64,000 bases of DNA, taken from contig PKTP01000007.1 of NCBI GenBank assembly GCA_002869105.1, forward strand, positions 230,055 to 294,054, written 5' to 3'. Under the pieces are notes generated by a model. The model was given only the letters and a program-made list of their open reading frames with translations. It did not search any database and was not told the origin of the DNA. How positions within the stretch are numbered: the first letter of the stretch is position 1; each line of letters opens with the position of its first letter. Below, one piece after another: positions 30,040 to 38,866 of this stretch. Position numbers and translations under genes: made by a program. The stretch is from Alphaproteobacteria bacterium (GTDB lineage: Bacteria; Pseudomonadota; Alphaproteobacteria; UBA7879).

Positions 30040-30580
30040 TAACACCCAATCTCCCTCAAACGCCCATCCTGACATGTCTATGGATGAAGTGTTGGCATCC
30101 ATCCGCAAAATCATTACCACTGATCATGAAGCTGCTGACGCTCAAGCCCAGAACTCAGCATCTCGTGATGATGAAATCATTGAGCTCACAAACGAAATTG
30201 CTGAGGAACCATCCAATGAAAATGAATATCATTCGGATGAAGCGTCTTTTGACCCAAAAATCACAGAGGAGGAATATATCTTCCGCCAAGAAACTGTCTC
30301 GGTGCAAAATGCTCCTCATCTGGATAAAGTATCTTTTGATCAGTCTCTCCTTTCAGAAGATGCATCGAATGCTTCCAGAAAAGCACTCGATGACCTCGCA
30401 AAAACCCTTGAGAGAAAACATGAAGAAGAAAAGCATCAAAAGCCTTCATCTGATAATGGTCTAGAAGCCCTAGTCTTGCGTGCCCTTAAACCAATGCTTA
30501 AAGAATGGATCAATGCTCATCTTCCACGGCTCATAGAGCAGATCGTTCAACAAGAAATACAAAAGCTAACTAAAAAATAA
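30032..30580 (+). CDS. popZ: Polar organising protein PopZ (DUF2497 family)
   Basis: A 182-residue acidic protein with the two conserved ends of the family: MDEVLASIRKIITTD at the N-terminus and VLRALKPMLKEWINAHLPRLI plus QEIQKLTKK at the C-terminus. The middle is acidic and low-complexity, as in Caulobacter PopZ, which forms a polar hub that anchors the chromosome origin. The ATG overlaps the tolC stop by eight bases, so the two are co-translated. valS, which frequently follows in related genomes, is missing here. Confidence 0.88.
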   Translation: MSNNTQSPSNAHPDMSMDEVLASIRKIITTDHEAADAQAQNSASRDDEIIELTNEIAEEPSNENEYHSDEASFDPKITEEEYIFRQETVSVQNAPHLDKVSFDQSLLSEDASNASRKALDDLAKTLERKHEEEKHQKPSSDNGLEALVLRALKPMLKEWINAHLPRLIEQIVQQEIQKLTKK

Positions 30581-30606
30581 ATTTGAAGTTCAGTCAGCAA
30601 AAAATC

Positions 30607-30714
30607 ATGAAGAAAAAATCCGCCTTCTTTTTTGGGTCCTTCTCTCTTTTCAGCGTAGTTCTGGTGCTGATTTCCCTCATGTGGGTTATGATACTTTGGT
30701 CAGCACGCACATGA
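30607..30714 (+). CDS. 35-residue membrane microprotein overlapping znuC (hypothetical)
   Basis: A short frame MKKKSAFFFGSF... ending in ILWSART followed by TGA. It has a basic N-terminus and one hydrophobic helix of about 22 residues (VVLVLISLMWVMI). Its TGA overlaps the znuC ATG in the ATGA pattern at 30711-30714, the same junction type that links znuC to znuB and znuB to znuA. No clear Shine-Dalgarno site precedes it. It may be a subunit, a regulator, or a chance frame. Confidence 0.4.
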   Translation: MKKKSAFFFGSFSLFSVVLVLISLMWVMILWSART

Positions 30715-31439
30715 AGAAAACCATGAAGCAATGCGAGTTAGTCGTTGATGGTCTCAACATCTCTTTTGGTCACTTTACTGCCCTCAAAGATATTAACCTG
30801 TGCTTTCCAAAAGGAAGTCTAACGGCCATCGTTGGGCCCAATGGCGGCGGAAAATCAACGCTCATGAAATGCGTTACAGACCAACTTCAACCCACCAAAG
30901 GTCGTATCTGTCTTCATGGCACCTCTTCTGAGAATATTTCTTACGTTCCACAGAAATCTTTCTTAGATACGTCTTTCCCAATAACGGTTCATGAAGTGGC
31001 TGCAATGGGACTTTTGTCCAAAAAAAATCTTTATCGAGCCATTACTTCCGATCAGATTGAAAAACTTGATCAAACACTGGAAGATATGGGCCTTCAGAAC
31101 CAAAGAGAGCAATTGGTTGAAACCTTATCCGGAGGACAATTTCAACGGCTCCTGTTTGCAAGGCTTCTCTTGCAAGATCAACCCTTAATTATTCTCGATG
31201 AACCCTTTGCTCACATTGACGAGCAGACAAAAGAAGTGCTGTTATCCATTATTCAAACTTGGCATCAAAAGGGCAAAACCATTGTGGTCATTCTCCATGA
31301 GCTTGATCTTGTTAAACGGTTTTTTCCCAATACCGTCTTGCTGGCTCGTGAAGTTATCAGCCATGGGCCTACAGATCAGGTTATGTCTGAAAAGAATATT
31401 GCAGCTGCCTTTAAAAAATTATTGGAAAATACGGCATGA
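30711..31439 (+). CDS. znuC: Zinc/manganese ABC transporter, ATP-binding protein
   Basis: A 242-residue ABC ATPase. Walker A GPNGGGKST, Q-loop region VPQKSF, signature LSGGQFQRLL, Walker B LIILDEP and the switch histidine (ILHELD) are all present. The start at 30711 has its own ATG; the frame is open 30 bases further upstream. The protein pairs with the membrane and binding proteins that follow directly. The gene order ATPase-permease-binding protein is the usual one. Confidence 0.94.
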   Translation: MKKTMKQCELVVDGLNISFGHFTALKDINLCFPKGSLTAIVGPNGGGKSTLMKCVTDQLQPTKGRICLHGTSSENISYVPQKSFLDTSFPITVHEVAAMGLLSKKNLYRAITSDQIEKLDQTLEDMGLQNQREQLVETLSGGQFQRLLFARLLLQDQPLIILDEPFAHIDEQTKEVLLSIIQTWHQKGKTIVVILHELDLVKRFFPNTVLLAREVISHGPTDQVMSEKNIAAAFKKLLENTA

Positions 31440-32290
31440 TTTACGATATTTTATTCGCTCCCTTTGAATATGCCTTCATGAAAAAAGCGCTCGTTGGATG
31501 CCTATGCCTTGCCATAAGCTGCGGCCCCGTTGGCATCTTCTTGATCTTGCGGCGCATGAGTCTTATGGGCGATGCCCTTTCTCATTCAATCCTACCAGGG
31601 GCCGCGCTTGGCTATGTGGTCATGGGATTATCTCTTCTCCCGATGGCGATCGGTGGTGTCATTTCAGGGCTTATCGTCGCCATTTTAGCCGGCATTGTCT
31701 CTCGATATACCATGATGAAAGAAGAAGCTAGTTTTGCCGGATTCTTCCTGATTTCGGTTGGCTTGGGGGTTCTGATTATTTCAACGCGAAGTAACTCCAT
31801 TGATATTATGCATATCCTCTTTGGCAGCGCGCTTGCCATTGATCGTATCTCTCTTTATGTCATCGGCACTGTTTCCACCATTACATTATCAGTGCTGGCC
31901 CTTCTTTATCGCTCATTGGTCATGGAATGTTTTGATCCAGAATTTTTCAGAATGATTGGTGGGCAAGGAACCCGAAACCACGTTATATTTCTCTTTCTTG
32001 TTGTCCTGAATCTCGTCTCTGGGTTTCAAGCCATGGGAACGCTCTTATCTCTCGCGCTGATGATTTTACCGGCACTGGCCGCACGCTTCTGGTCACAAAA
32101 ACTGTTTAGCATTATTATCTTAACAACTATTCTTGCTACCCTTTCGGGGTATGTAGGCCTAACCTTGTCCTATCACTTCAACTTACCATCGGGTCCAGCC
32201 ATTGTTTTGGTTGCGGGTATTTTTTACCTATTATCTCTTTTTATTGGTAGACGAGGCAGTGTTTTAATGTATATGAAGAGCAAGACATGA
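31436..32290 (+). CDS. znuB: Zinc/manganese ABC transporter, permease
   Basis: A 284-residue integral membrane protein of the ABC-3 family with about eight to nine helices. The motif SLMGDALSHSILPGAALGYV is characteristic of ZnuB/MntB/TroC proteins. Its ATG overlaps the znuC stop (ATGA). Confidence 0.94.
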   Translation: MIYDILFAPFEYAFMKKALVGCLCLAISCGPVGIFLILRRMSLMGDALSHSILPGAALGYVVMGLSLLPMAIGGVISGLIVAILAGIVSRYTMMKEEASFAGFFLISVGLGVLIISTRSNSIDIMHILFGSALAIDRISLYVIGTVSTITLSVLALLYRSLVMECFDPEFFRMIGGQGTRNHVIFLFLVVLNLVSGFQAMGTLLSLALMILPALAARFWSQKLFSIIILTTILATLSGYVGLTLSYHFNLPSGPAIVLVAGIFYLLSLFIGRRGSVLMYMKSKT

Positions 32291-33225
32291 ATTATTATTG
32301 CTGCCGTTTCCTTATTCCTTTTGTTCTCGTTGCATCCATCTTTGGCTGCCGCGCAGACACATCCCCCCCTCTAAAAATTGTGACCACCTTTAGCATTCTA
32401 CAAGATTTCGTTCGTGAAATTGGTAAGGATAAAGTCGTGATATCTATTGTTGGCCCTAACAGTGATGCGCATACCTATCAGCCAACTCCCCGGGATGTGC
32501 GTCAAATTGCCCAAGCTGACCTGATTTTTATCAATGGACTTGGATTTGAAGGCTGGATTCACCGTTTGATCAAAAGCTCCGGCTATAAAGGGAAAATTGT
32601 GACCGCCACAGACGGAATTCAGCCCATGATGATTAACGATCCTGGTGAAGGAGAAGTGCCCGATCCCCATGCCTGGAACGATATTAAGAATGTTAAAATA
32701 TACATTAAAAACATATATACCTCTCTCAGTAAGATTGACCCTGAGCAAGCGCCTTTTTATCGCAAAAATTATGAAGATTATTTGGCAAAGCTTGAAGATC
32801 TGGATCAATTTATTGTCAATGCGATCAAAGAGATTCCCCAAAAAAAGAGAATCATCATCACAGCTCACGATGCTTTTGGGTATTATGGCCAAAGATATGG
32901 TGTGAAATTTCTAGCGCCAGTCGGGACGAGCACTGCCGATGAACCTTCCCCCAAAGCCATGGCCTCTTTAATCGATGTCATTCGAGCGCACAAAATTAAG
33001 ATGATTTTCGTTGAAAACATTACCAATAAAAAACTGATTCAACAATTGTCTGAAGAAACAGGCATTCAAATTGGGGAAGAAATTTTCTCTGATGCTCTTT
33101 CTGAAAAAGATCAACCCGGCTCAACCTATCTTGCAATGATCCGACACAACACCGATCAATTCATCAAAGCCATGCGCCTGATGCAACCTAAAGAAGAGTG
33201 CAGATCATCCTCTGTTTATGCCTGA
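32287..33225 (+). CDS. znuA: Zinc/manganese ABC transporter, substrate-binding protein
   Basis: A 312-residue cluster A-I binding protein with a signal peptide; the cysteine after IFG (residue 21) may be a lipid anchor, although the lipobox is imperfect. Metal ligands are visible: His in DAHTYQP, His in DPHAW, His in TAHDAFGYYG, and Asp in FSDALSE, the H-H-H-D set of TroA-type proteins that bind zinc and manganese. The long His-rich loop of classical ZnuA is absent, so the metal is uncertain. Its stop is one base from the convergent tolB stop. Confidence 0.9.
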   Translation: MNYYCCRFLIPFVLVASIFGCRADTSPPLKIVTTFSILQDFVREIGKDKVVISIVGPNSDAHTYQPTPRDVRQIAQADLIFINGLGFEGWIHRLIKSSGYKGKIVTATDGIQPMMINDPGEGEVPDPHAWNDIKNVKIYIKNIYTSLSKIDPEQAPFYRKNYEDYLAKLEDLDQFIVNAIKEIPQKKRIIITAHDAFGYYGQRYGVKFLAPVGTSTADEPSPKAMASLIDVIRAHKIKMIFVENITNKKLIQQLSEETGIQIGEEIFSDALSEKDQPGSTYLAMIRHNTDQFIKAMRLMQPKEECRSSSVYA

Positions 33226-33226
33226 T

Positions 33227-34537
33227 TTACGCCTTAGGCAAAGGCGCTGACCAAGAAGGATCCGATCCGTACTGAGGTGTTTTAACCCGTCTTTCATTAA
33301 ATCCTGTCATATCAATGGCATAGATCCATGAGGGATTGGCTTGTTTACCAGGTTTTTTGTCCGTACGAGTAAACATCAAAGTCCGGCCATTAGGCGCCCA
33401 AGTTGGACCCTCAACAATATATCCCGTTGAGACCAAGCGCTCCCCTGATCCATCTGGGCGCATGACGCCAATATAAAAACTGCCTTTGTGCGTTTTAGTA
33501 AAGGCAATATAATCACCACGTGGTGACCAAACAGGGGTGGCATAATTGCCATCGCCGAAACTGATACGCTTCACCCCGCCTTCCTTTTTATCCATCATAT
33601 AAAGCTGCTTGGTCCCACCACGGTCCGAGTTAAAGACAATTTTTTCCCCAGCAGGATCATAACACGGGGAGGTATCAATCCAATTTCCTTGAGTCAACCG
33701 CTTAAACCGGCGCGTTTTCAGGTCAATATGATAAATATCTGTCCGCCCTCCAACTGCCTGACTCATGATCAGATCCGTTTCTTTAGGGCCAAAGCGGGGC
33801 GCAAAGGTCATACCTGGAAAGGCGCCCACCAATTCATGTTGGCCTGTTTCCAAATCATACACATAAACATGGGGAATCTTTTTCTCATAAGACAAATAGG
33901 TAATTCGTTGAAGATTCGCTGAAAATCGCGGGGTTAAAACAATATGCTTACCGCTTGTGAGGTACTTATGGTTGCCGCCATCTTGATCCATGATTGCCAA
34001 CCGTTTCTTTTGAGCAAGTCCTTTAGCCTCTTCAGTCACATAAACAATACGCGTATCAAAGTAGCCCGCCTCTCCTGTCAGGCGGCTGTATATGGCATCT
34101 GCCACTAGGTGGGCTAAACGTCGCTGATAACGCGCTTCCGTTTCTAACGTTGCTGAGATCAACAGTTGTTCAGTGAGCGCATCCCAAACCCGGTAAATAA
34201 TCTGAACTTTATTGTTGGCAAGCAGATTAATTTGAAGGTTCACAACAAATTGAACCTGTAACAACCGCCAGTCAACGAACCGCGGTGGATTATTCAATGG
34301 GATGTCCTTTTCTAAGAAAGTTTTTGGATCAGTAAACTGGAACAAGCCGGTACTTTGAAGATCGAGATGAATGATTTTACTCAGATTGTCACTTAATTGT
34401 TTTTGATCAGCGCTCTCACTGGGCTGAACAAACATCGCCATTTGAAGCGGCTCTCGGTGTCCTTCTGTTACTTCCAGCTGAAATTCAGACCGACAGAACA
34501 TACAGGTGAAAAATACGATAAATGCAAGGGTCCTCAT
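33227..34537 (-). CDS. tolB: Tol-Pal system beta-propeller protein TolB
   Basis: A 436-residue periplasmic protein: signal peptide (residues 1-16), N-terminal alpha/beta domain, then a six-bladed propeller marked by repeated WSPRGDYIAFTK, WAPNGRTLMFTR and SPCYDPAGEKIVF units. It binds Pal and the colicin/phage-related Tol complex for outer-membrane constriction. It is last in the minus-strand tolQ-tolR-tolA-tolB operon; pal, which often follows, is not here. Confidence 0.96.
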   Translation of the reverse strand: MRTLAFIVFFTCMFCRSEFQLEVTEGHREPLQMAMFVQPSESADQKQLSDNLSKIIHLDLQSTGLFQFTDPKTFLEKDIPLNNPPRFVDWRLLQVQFVVNLQINLLANNKVQIIYRVWDALTEQLLISATLETEARYQRRLAHLVADAIYSRLTGEAGYFDTRIVYVTEEAKGLAQKKRLAIMDQDGGNHKYLTSGKHIVLTPRFSANLQRITYLSYEKKIPHVYVYDLETGQHELVGAFPGMTFAPRFGPKETDLIMSQAVGGRTDIYHIDLKTRRFKRLTQGNWIDTSPCYDPAGEKIVFNSDRGGTKQLYMMDKKEGGVKRISFGDGNYATPVWSPRGDYIAFTKTHKGSFYIGVMRPDGSGERLVSTGYIVEGPTWAPNGRTLMFTRTDKKPGKQANPSWIYAIDMTGFNERRVKTPQYGSDPSWSAPLPKA

Positions 34538-35403
34538 ACAATCATCTCCTTTGGATTAAATATAATTAAAAAGCGTTGCCACTGGTTAAACTTCTCAGCT
34601 GGTAACTTAAGCGGCGTACATTTGGGGTGGAACAAGGCTCGTTTAGCACTTTCATACGCCACAACAAAAACCGGGTCCTTGGTTTCAGCACCGGTATTTT
34701 CTAGGTCCACCGCTTGAACAGTCCTATCAGAATTCATGGTCACCCGCATCCGTATCACAAGATCTTGTGCGCCGCGAACACCCGCCGGCAGACGCCAACA
34801 GGACGAAACTTGTTGACGTAAGGCGTCAAGCTCAGACAAAGAAAGGATTTCTTCAATCGGTTGATCGTCGACCGCCTCTGGCTCACTCTTTTTTTTCTCT
34901 TCATCCATTTTCATTTCTTCCTTGGTTTCCGTCGGAAGATCTTCAATGGTGCGCATCACTTCCAAGAAATCATCTTTTTCTTCAACTGGTCTTTTTGTAT
35001 CTTCGACCTTCTGCTTCTTCACCTCTTGTGGCTTTTCTTTTGGTTTCACAGGTTCTTCTTTTTTTGGCGCTTTTTTCTCTCCCATTTTCTTTTTATCCGG
35101 AAGTTTTTTGACATTTTTTTCGACTTTTTGGGCCTCTTTTAAGGGGTTTTTAGCCTTATTTAAGGTCTTTTTAGGCTGTTTTTTGACCATTTTAGGGGTC
35201 TTTTTAACCGTTTTTTGATCCTTTTTAATTTGTTTTTTGAGCTGTGTTTTGCTCTTAATCGGCATCATTTTCAAAGGAATAGATTTCGGCATCAAAGGTT
35301 TTTGAGGTCTTGAATAAGATCCAATAAGATAGACGAAAAGCAAAATAAAGATATGGAGGAAGAGAGAAAAAAGAAAACTAAGCTTCTGTGGACCAAGCAT
35401 CAA
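34534..35403 (-). CDS. tolA: Cell envelope protein TolA
   Basis: A 289-residue bitopic protein. An N-terminal helix (SFLFSLFLHIFILLFVYLIG) anchors it in the inner membrane, followed by a long lysine- and proline-rich region (residues about 45-150, repeats of KK and PKK/EK) that spans the periplasm. The C-terminal domain (about 190-289) has LRQQVSSCWRLPAGV and RVTMNSDRTVQAVDLE, as in TolA/TonB C-terminal folds. The 3' end overlaps tolB by four bases. It transmits force from TolQR to TolB-Pal. Confidence 0.93.
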   Translation of the reverse strand: MMLGPQKLSFLFSLFLHIFILLFVYLIGSYSRPQKPLMPKSIPLKMMPIKSKTQLKKQIKKDQKTVKKTPKMVKKQPKKTLNKAKNPLKEAQKVEKNVKKLPDKKKMGEKKAPKKEEPVKPKEKPQEVKKQKVEDTKRPVEEKDDFLEVMRTIEDLPTETKEEMKMDEEKKKSEPEAVDDQPIEEILSLSELDALRQQVSSCWRLPAGVRGAQDLVIRMRVTMNSDRTVQAVDLENTGAETKDPVFVVAYESAKRALFHPKCTPLKLPAEKFNQWQRFLIIFNPKEMIV

Positions 35404-35411
35404 ACATCACC

Positions 35412-35825
35412 CTAAAGCGGATCTGTCACAAGTGAAATACGCTCAAAGCCATTCTGGCTAAGGCGGCCTGAAAGTTCCATGACTTTTCCATAACTCAAGC
35501 CTTTATCCCCCCGAATAAAAATCTCTGTTTTAGGATTTTTTTGCATAATGGTTTTTAGTTGGGGAATCAGCTGCTTAAGCGTTGTGGCTTTCTCTTGAAT
35601 AAAAATTTTGCCATTTTTCTGATAACTAATAACCACAGGCTCACTTTTCTCACGGATGGGGCCAGCTTCAGTTTTAGGCAAAGACACTTCAACGCCCACG
35701 TTAATCAGGGGCGCAGAAATCATGAAGACAATCAGCAGCACTAAAACAACATCCACAAAAGGCGTAACATTGATACTACTCATCGGTGTCAAAGCGCGGC
35801 GGCTGTATCGAGACTGTCTCATCAT
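35412..35825 (-). CDS. tolR: Tol-Pal system protein TolR (ExbD family)
   Basis: A 137-residue protein with one N-terminal helix carrying the proton-pathway aspartate (NVTPFVDVVLVLLIVFMI) and a periplasmic domain ending in a conserved SQNGFERISLVTDP. Its start overlaps the tolQ stop by four bases. Confidence 0.95.
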   Translation of the reverse strand: MMRQSRYSRRALTPMSSINVTPFVDVVLVLLIVFMISAPLINVGVEVSLPKTEAGPIREKSEPVVISYQKNGKIFIQEKATTLKQLIPQLKTIMQKNPKTEIFIRGDKGLSYGKVMELSGRLSQNGFERISLVTDPL

Positions 35826-36556
35826 TTAACCTGCAATAACCCCTGACCACTGACCCCGATCAAGCGATCAGCAAAGTTTTCTAGCTGAGAACCAATACCA
35901 TCAACAAGGGCTGAAAGCTTATTATAAGCCACAACTGCAGGGATGGCGACGATGAGTCCTAACGCTGTTGCCAACAATGCTTCTGCAATGCCTGGCGCAA
36001 CCACAGCCAAGCTGGTGTTCTTACTGGCAGCAATACTCTGAAAACTATGGATAATGCCCCAAACGGTTCCAAACAATCCAACAAATAAAGCGGCAGATCC
36101 AACCGTTGCAAGAAACGTCAATCCATGGGAGAGTTTTTCAATTTCTTGCCTGATATAAACGCCATATGCTCGTTCCAACCGATTTTGGAAGAGAGACACC
36201 ATTCTGCCATTTTCTTTTTGGTTTAAGGCATTGATCAGCTTCGTCTCACGGTGAAGGATATTCAAAAACTTTTTATAAACCTGAGGCGTTTCCATAGGAA
36301 GGGTTAGCTTATCAACCGATTGTTGTTCTTGCTGCTGCCAAAAGAAAGATTCAAAGTTATGAATGGCTTTGCGCAGGCGCAATAAATGGCGCCCCTTAGA
36401 AAAAATAAGGGCCCATGTCACGATTGAGGTTAGAATCAATCCCACCATAATCAATTGAACGACCCATTCAGCGCTGAGAAAAAGGTGAAAAAAAGAAGGG
36501 GAAGATGCCTGTTGCGAAAGACTTTCTGCAACCTGACCCGATGCTGTTTCAATCAT
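35822..36556 (-). CDS. tolQ: Tol-Pal system protein TolQ (ExbB/MotA family)
   Basis: A 244-residue inner-membrane protein with three helices: one near residues 27-47 (LSAEWVVQLIMVGLILTSIV) and two in the second half, with the conserved TFLATVGSAALFVGLFGTVWGI and APGIAEALLATALGLIVAIPA segments. It forms the proton channel with TolR. It is the first gene of the operon; ybgC, often upstream, is absent. The 128 bases upstream have no gene. Confidence 0.95.
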   Translation of the reverse strand: MIETASGQVAESLSQQASSPSFFHLFLSAEWVVQLIMVGLILTSIVTWALIFSKGRHLLRLRKAIHNFESFFWQQQEQQSVDKLTLPMETPQVYKKFLNILHRETKLINALNQKENGRMVSLFQNRLERAYGVYIRQEIEKLSHGLTFLATVGSAALFVGLFGTVWGIIHSFQSIAASKNTSLAVVAPGIAEALLATALGLIVAIPAVVAYNKLSALVDGIGSQLENFADRLIGVSGQGLLQVK

Positions 36557-36684
36557 ACTGAACTCCGATACGTTATAACAATGTCATATTAGCAGACAGC
36601 CTCAAGCGATAGAAGGAGAGATTTTCGAGCTAGCAATCAAAACAAATGAAAACCTTCCCCGGGTTGAGGCTGGTTTGTTCAGTT

Positions 36685-36918
36685 TTAAGACTTAGGAGCC
36701 GTCTTAATACTTAAAGCATGAAGTTCAGCGCCTAATCGTGAGCCTAAGGCTGCGTGAACTTTGCGGTGCTGAGCAAGCTTAGACAATCCGTCAAAACTTG
36801 AATCCTTAATAACCACCTGATAGTGATCAGCGTCACCAACAAGATCTGTTAATTCTATTTCTGCAGTCGGAAAAGTATCTTGAATGAGTTTCAAAAGATC
36901 ATTGTGACTAATGGCCAT
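36685..36918 (-). CDS. BolA/IbaG family protein
   Basis: A 77-residue protein with the BolA fold. The conserved C-terminal QHRKVHAALGSRLGAELHAL is present. BolA proteins partner with monothiol glutaredoxins in iron-sulfur handling. Its start overlaps the purC-like stop by 11 bases. A grxD gene, the usual companion in alphaproteobacteria, is not seen downstream. Confidence 0.9.
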   Translation of the reverse strand: MAISHNDLLKLIQDTFPTAEIELTDLVGDADHYQVVIKDSSFDGLSKLAQHRKVHAALGSRLGAELHALSIKTAPKS

Positions 36919-37744
36919 TATGCGCCGCTTCCTTAATATTAGCTTTCAGGTTCACAACATCGGCATTGGATGGCAGGGGGTTTGAGCCACTTGAAAGCAG
37001 ATCAAAAGGACAACGCGAAAGAAAATCTCTATAACAGTGCTGTGAATCCGGTACTTCACGATCTATACCTGCAAAACCAAGTTTTTTATTAGTCAGAATA
37101 TCAACAATAAAACAGGTATCTAGGCTTATTTCATCCCCCAGCATGATTTCAGTATCATCAATAATTTCATTGTATCGACGACCAAACCGAAGATACACTT
37201 CATTCAGTTGCAGGCCAAGAGCCGCATAAAACCCCGTCAAGAAATGATTCACCCGCAAAGCCATGGTATTGATGTCATTTACTTCATCTGAACTGACAAT
37301 TCCCAAAGCTTCAAAGTGCTGAGGGTTCATCATAGATTTTGTTTTTTGATCATCTTTGACAAACCAATCAACGACGGCTGTCGGCAGCAAAACCCCCTCT
37401 GATAAGCCCAGGGGCTTAGCGACATGCGGTGGGGCAACATTATAAATGTGGATGTGTGCTGGAATCATTTCAAGGTTTTGAACCAATTGTTCACGACCAT
37501 TTTGCTTAAGTATATGATGCGTTTGCAAGCCATATACATTCAACTTTTCAAAAATATAAGAAGACAAGGCGTTGTTGATCACACCTTTTTCAGGGATGGT
37601 TTGAGGCGCGTCATCAGCTATTGGCCAGCTGTCTTTAAAGTAAAGCAATGATGTATTGTAATCATTGCCATCAAAGACAATCTTCTTTGCCCCTTCATAA
37701 AGGGGCGTGCGCTTATCAATAAAACGGATGCTATCTTTTCTCAT
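36908..37744 (-). CDS. purC: Phosphoribosylaminoimidazole-succinocarboxamide synthase-like protein
   Basis: A 278-residue SAICAR-synthetase-fold protein. The nucleotide loop LYEGAKKIVF, DYNTSLLYFKDSW and PEKGVINNALSSYIFEKL match PurC, as does the later MALRVNHFLTGFY helix and EIMLGDEISLDTCF. The protein is diverged: the phosphate loop is YEGAKK rather than YEGKAK. It ligates aspartate to CAIR in purine synthesis if active. The overlap with bolA mirrors the pur-bolA arrangement of other alphaproteobacteria. No other pur gene is present in the window, so it could also have a changed role. Confidence 0.75.
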   Translation of the reverse strand: MRKDSIRFIDKRTPLYEGAKKIVFDGNDYNTSLLYFKDSWPIADDAPQTIPEKGVINNALSSYIFEKLNVYGLQTHHILKQNGREQLVQNLEMIPAHIHIYNVAPPHVAKPLGLSEGVLLPTAVVDWFVKDDQKTKSMMNPQHFEALGIVSSDEVNDINTMALRVNHFLTGFYAALGLQLNEVYLRFGRRYNEIIDDTEIMLGDEISLDTCFIVDILTNKKLGFAGIDREVPDSQHCYRDFLSRCPFDLLSSGSNPLPSNADVVNLKANIKEAAHNGH

Positions 37745-37900
37745 GTATACCCGCTCTTGTTAAATGTGCTCTATCAGGTCAATCCTTGCATTGCAAGTTT
37801 AACAAAAAAATTAATAGTTATCTTTCTTAAGAATAACGCAGTTTTAATAAGAACAACAACTAGAATTCACAGACACTCCTTTTTCTGCTAAGACCAATGT

Positions 37901-38692
37901 ATGAATCAATTTAGCCCCTTACCTCTAAGCATTGGTGTTTTATCATGGCGCCGCCCTCACCTTTTAAGAGCAAATTTGAGCCTTTTGAAAAATGCTGCTG
38001 TTGATCACTATGCACATTTGTATGTTGTTGCCCAAGAAGCAACCCCAGAGCATGAAAGTATATGCAAAGAATTTGGCGTTTCTTTGAATACGTTTGCTGA
38101 TAACAGAGGCATTGCAGGCGGGGTTCAACGCACCTTTGCACAAGCGCCAACAGAACACGTTTTACACCTTGAAGAAGACATGCTCATCAGCAGAAATAAA
38201 CAAACCGTCTACAATCAACTCAAACTTTCTGTAGAGGCCCTGCAAAAAAAGGAAGCCACTGTTTGTTTTCTGAGAGACTTGGAAAAACCAGGCAATAATT
38301 TTGATTTAACGAAATATAAAAAACTCTATTCTTTTTCCAATGGCACGCTCACACCAAACCTAAAGGGGAAGCTAAGACCCCTCAAAACCAAGAAACTTTT
38401 GGGATTAGCTTTATACGATCCCGCTCTTCCAGAAGAGGTAAAACAAACTCTTTTTACGTGGCACAAAGCAGGGTATGAGCTCTCTCCTAAAAATTTTAAC
38501 TGGACCAATCAAGCGCTCATGACCTCGGGGTCATTTTTATTAAAAACCATTTTGCCTTATGTCTATCAAAACCCCACCAGCCGATTGGTCAATGGCCATC
38601 CTGACATTGAAAGATCTCTAAACAGCGCATGGTGGCGCGCGCAGAACTTCAAGCTTATTCATGCAAAAGGATGTTTCACCCACATTGGTTAG
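37901..38692 (+). CDS. Glycosyltransferase family 2-like protein
   Basis: A 263-residue GT-A-fold protein. It begins with SIGVLSWRRPHLLRANLSLL, has ADNRGIAGGVQRTF as the nucleotide-sugar region and LHLEEDML as the metal-binding DxD-like site. No membrane segments. The acceptor is unknown. It is a single gene followed by tRNA-Arg, not part of an obvious polysaccharide locus. Confidence 0.75.
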   Translation: MNQFSPLPLSIGVLSWRRPHLLRANLSLLKNAAVDHYAHLYVVAQEATPEHESICKEFGVSLNTFADNRGIAGGVQRTFAQAPTEHVLHLEEDMLISRNKQTVYNQLKLSVEALQKKEATVCFLRDLEKPGNNFDLTKYKKLYSFSNGTLTPNLKGKLRPLKTKKLLGLALYDPALPEEVKQTLFTWHKAGYELSPKNFNWTNQALMTSGSFLLKTILPYVYQNPTSRLVNGHPDIERSLNSAWWRAQNFKLIHAKGCFTHIG

Positions 38693-38710
38693 ATGGTAAA
38701 TCTTCATTAT

Positions 38711-38787
38711 GTCCTCGTAGTTCAGTAGGATAGAACGTCGGATTCCTAATCCGAAGGTCGCAGGTTCGAATCCTGCCGAGGACACCA
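38711..38787 (+). tRNA. tRNA-Arg(CCT)
   Basis: A 77-base tRNA with encoded CCA. The acceptor GTCCTCG/CGAGGAC is fully paired and the anticodon loop TTCCTAA lies in CGGAT/ATCCG. The T arm GCAGG-TTCGAAT-CCTGC is canonical. Confidence 0.96.
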
Positions 38788-38866
38788 ATTTGGTTATTTT
38801 TTCCAATTGTATGCTGCTGTAAAAATAGTGTAATGTTCCTAAATTATGAAAATTCAAACATAACCC

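Noticed and set aside
28489..30580. A type I secretion operon around tolC
   Set aside because: No ABC exporter or HlyD adaptor is adjacent; the neighbour is popZ.
34900..35220. Long frames on the plus strand opposite tolA
   Set aside because: They mirror the lysine-rich region of tolA and have Phe/Ser-rich antisense composition.
36557..36684. Terminator after bolA
   Set aside because: The visible inverted repeat has only five good pairs and an interrupted stem.
38787..38866. Replication origin next to dnaA
   Set aside because: No DnaA-box cluster or AT-rich repeat array in the short upstream gap; dnaN does not follow.
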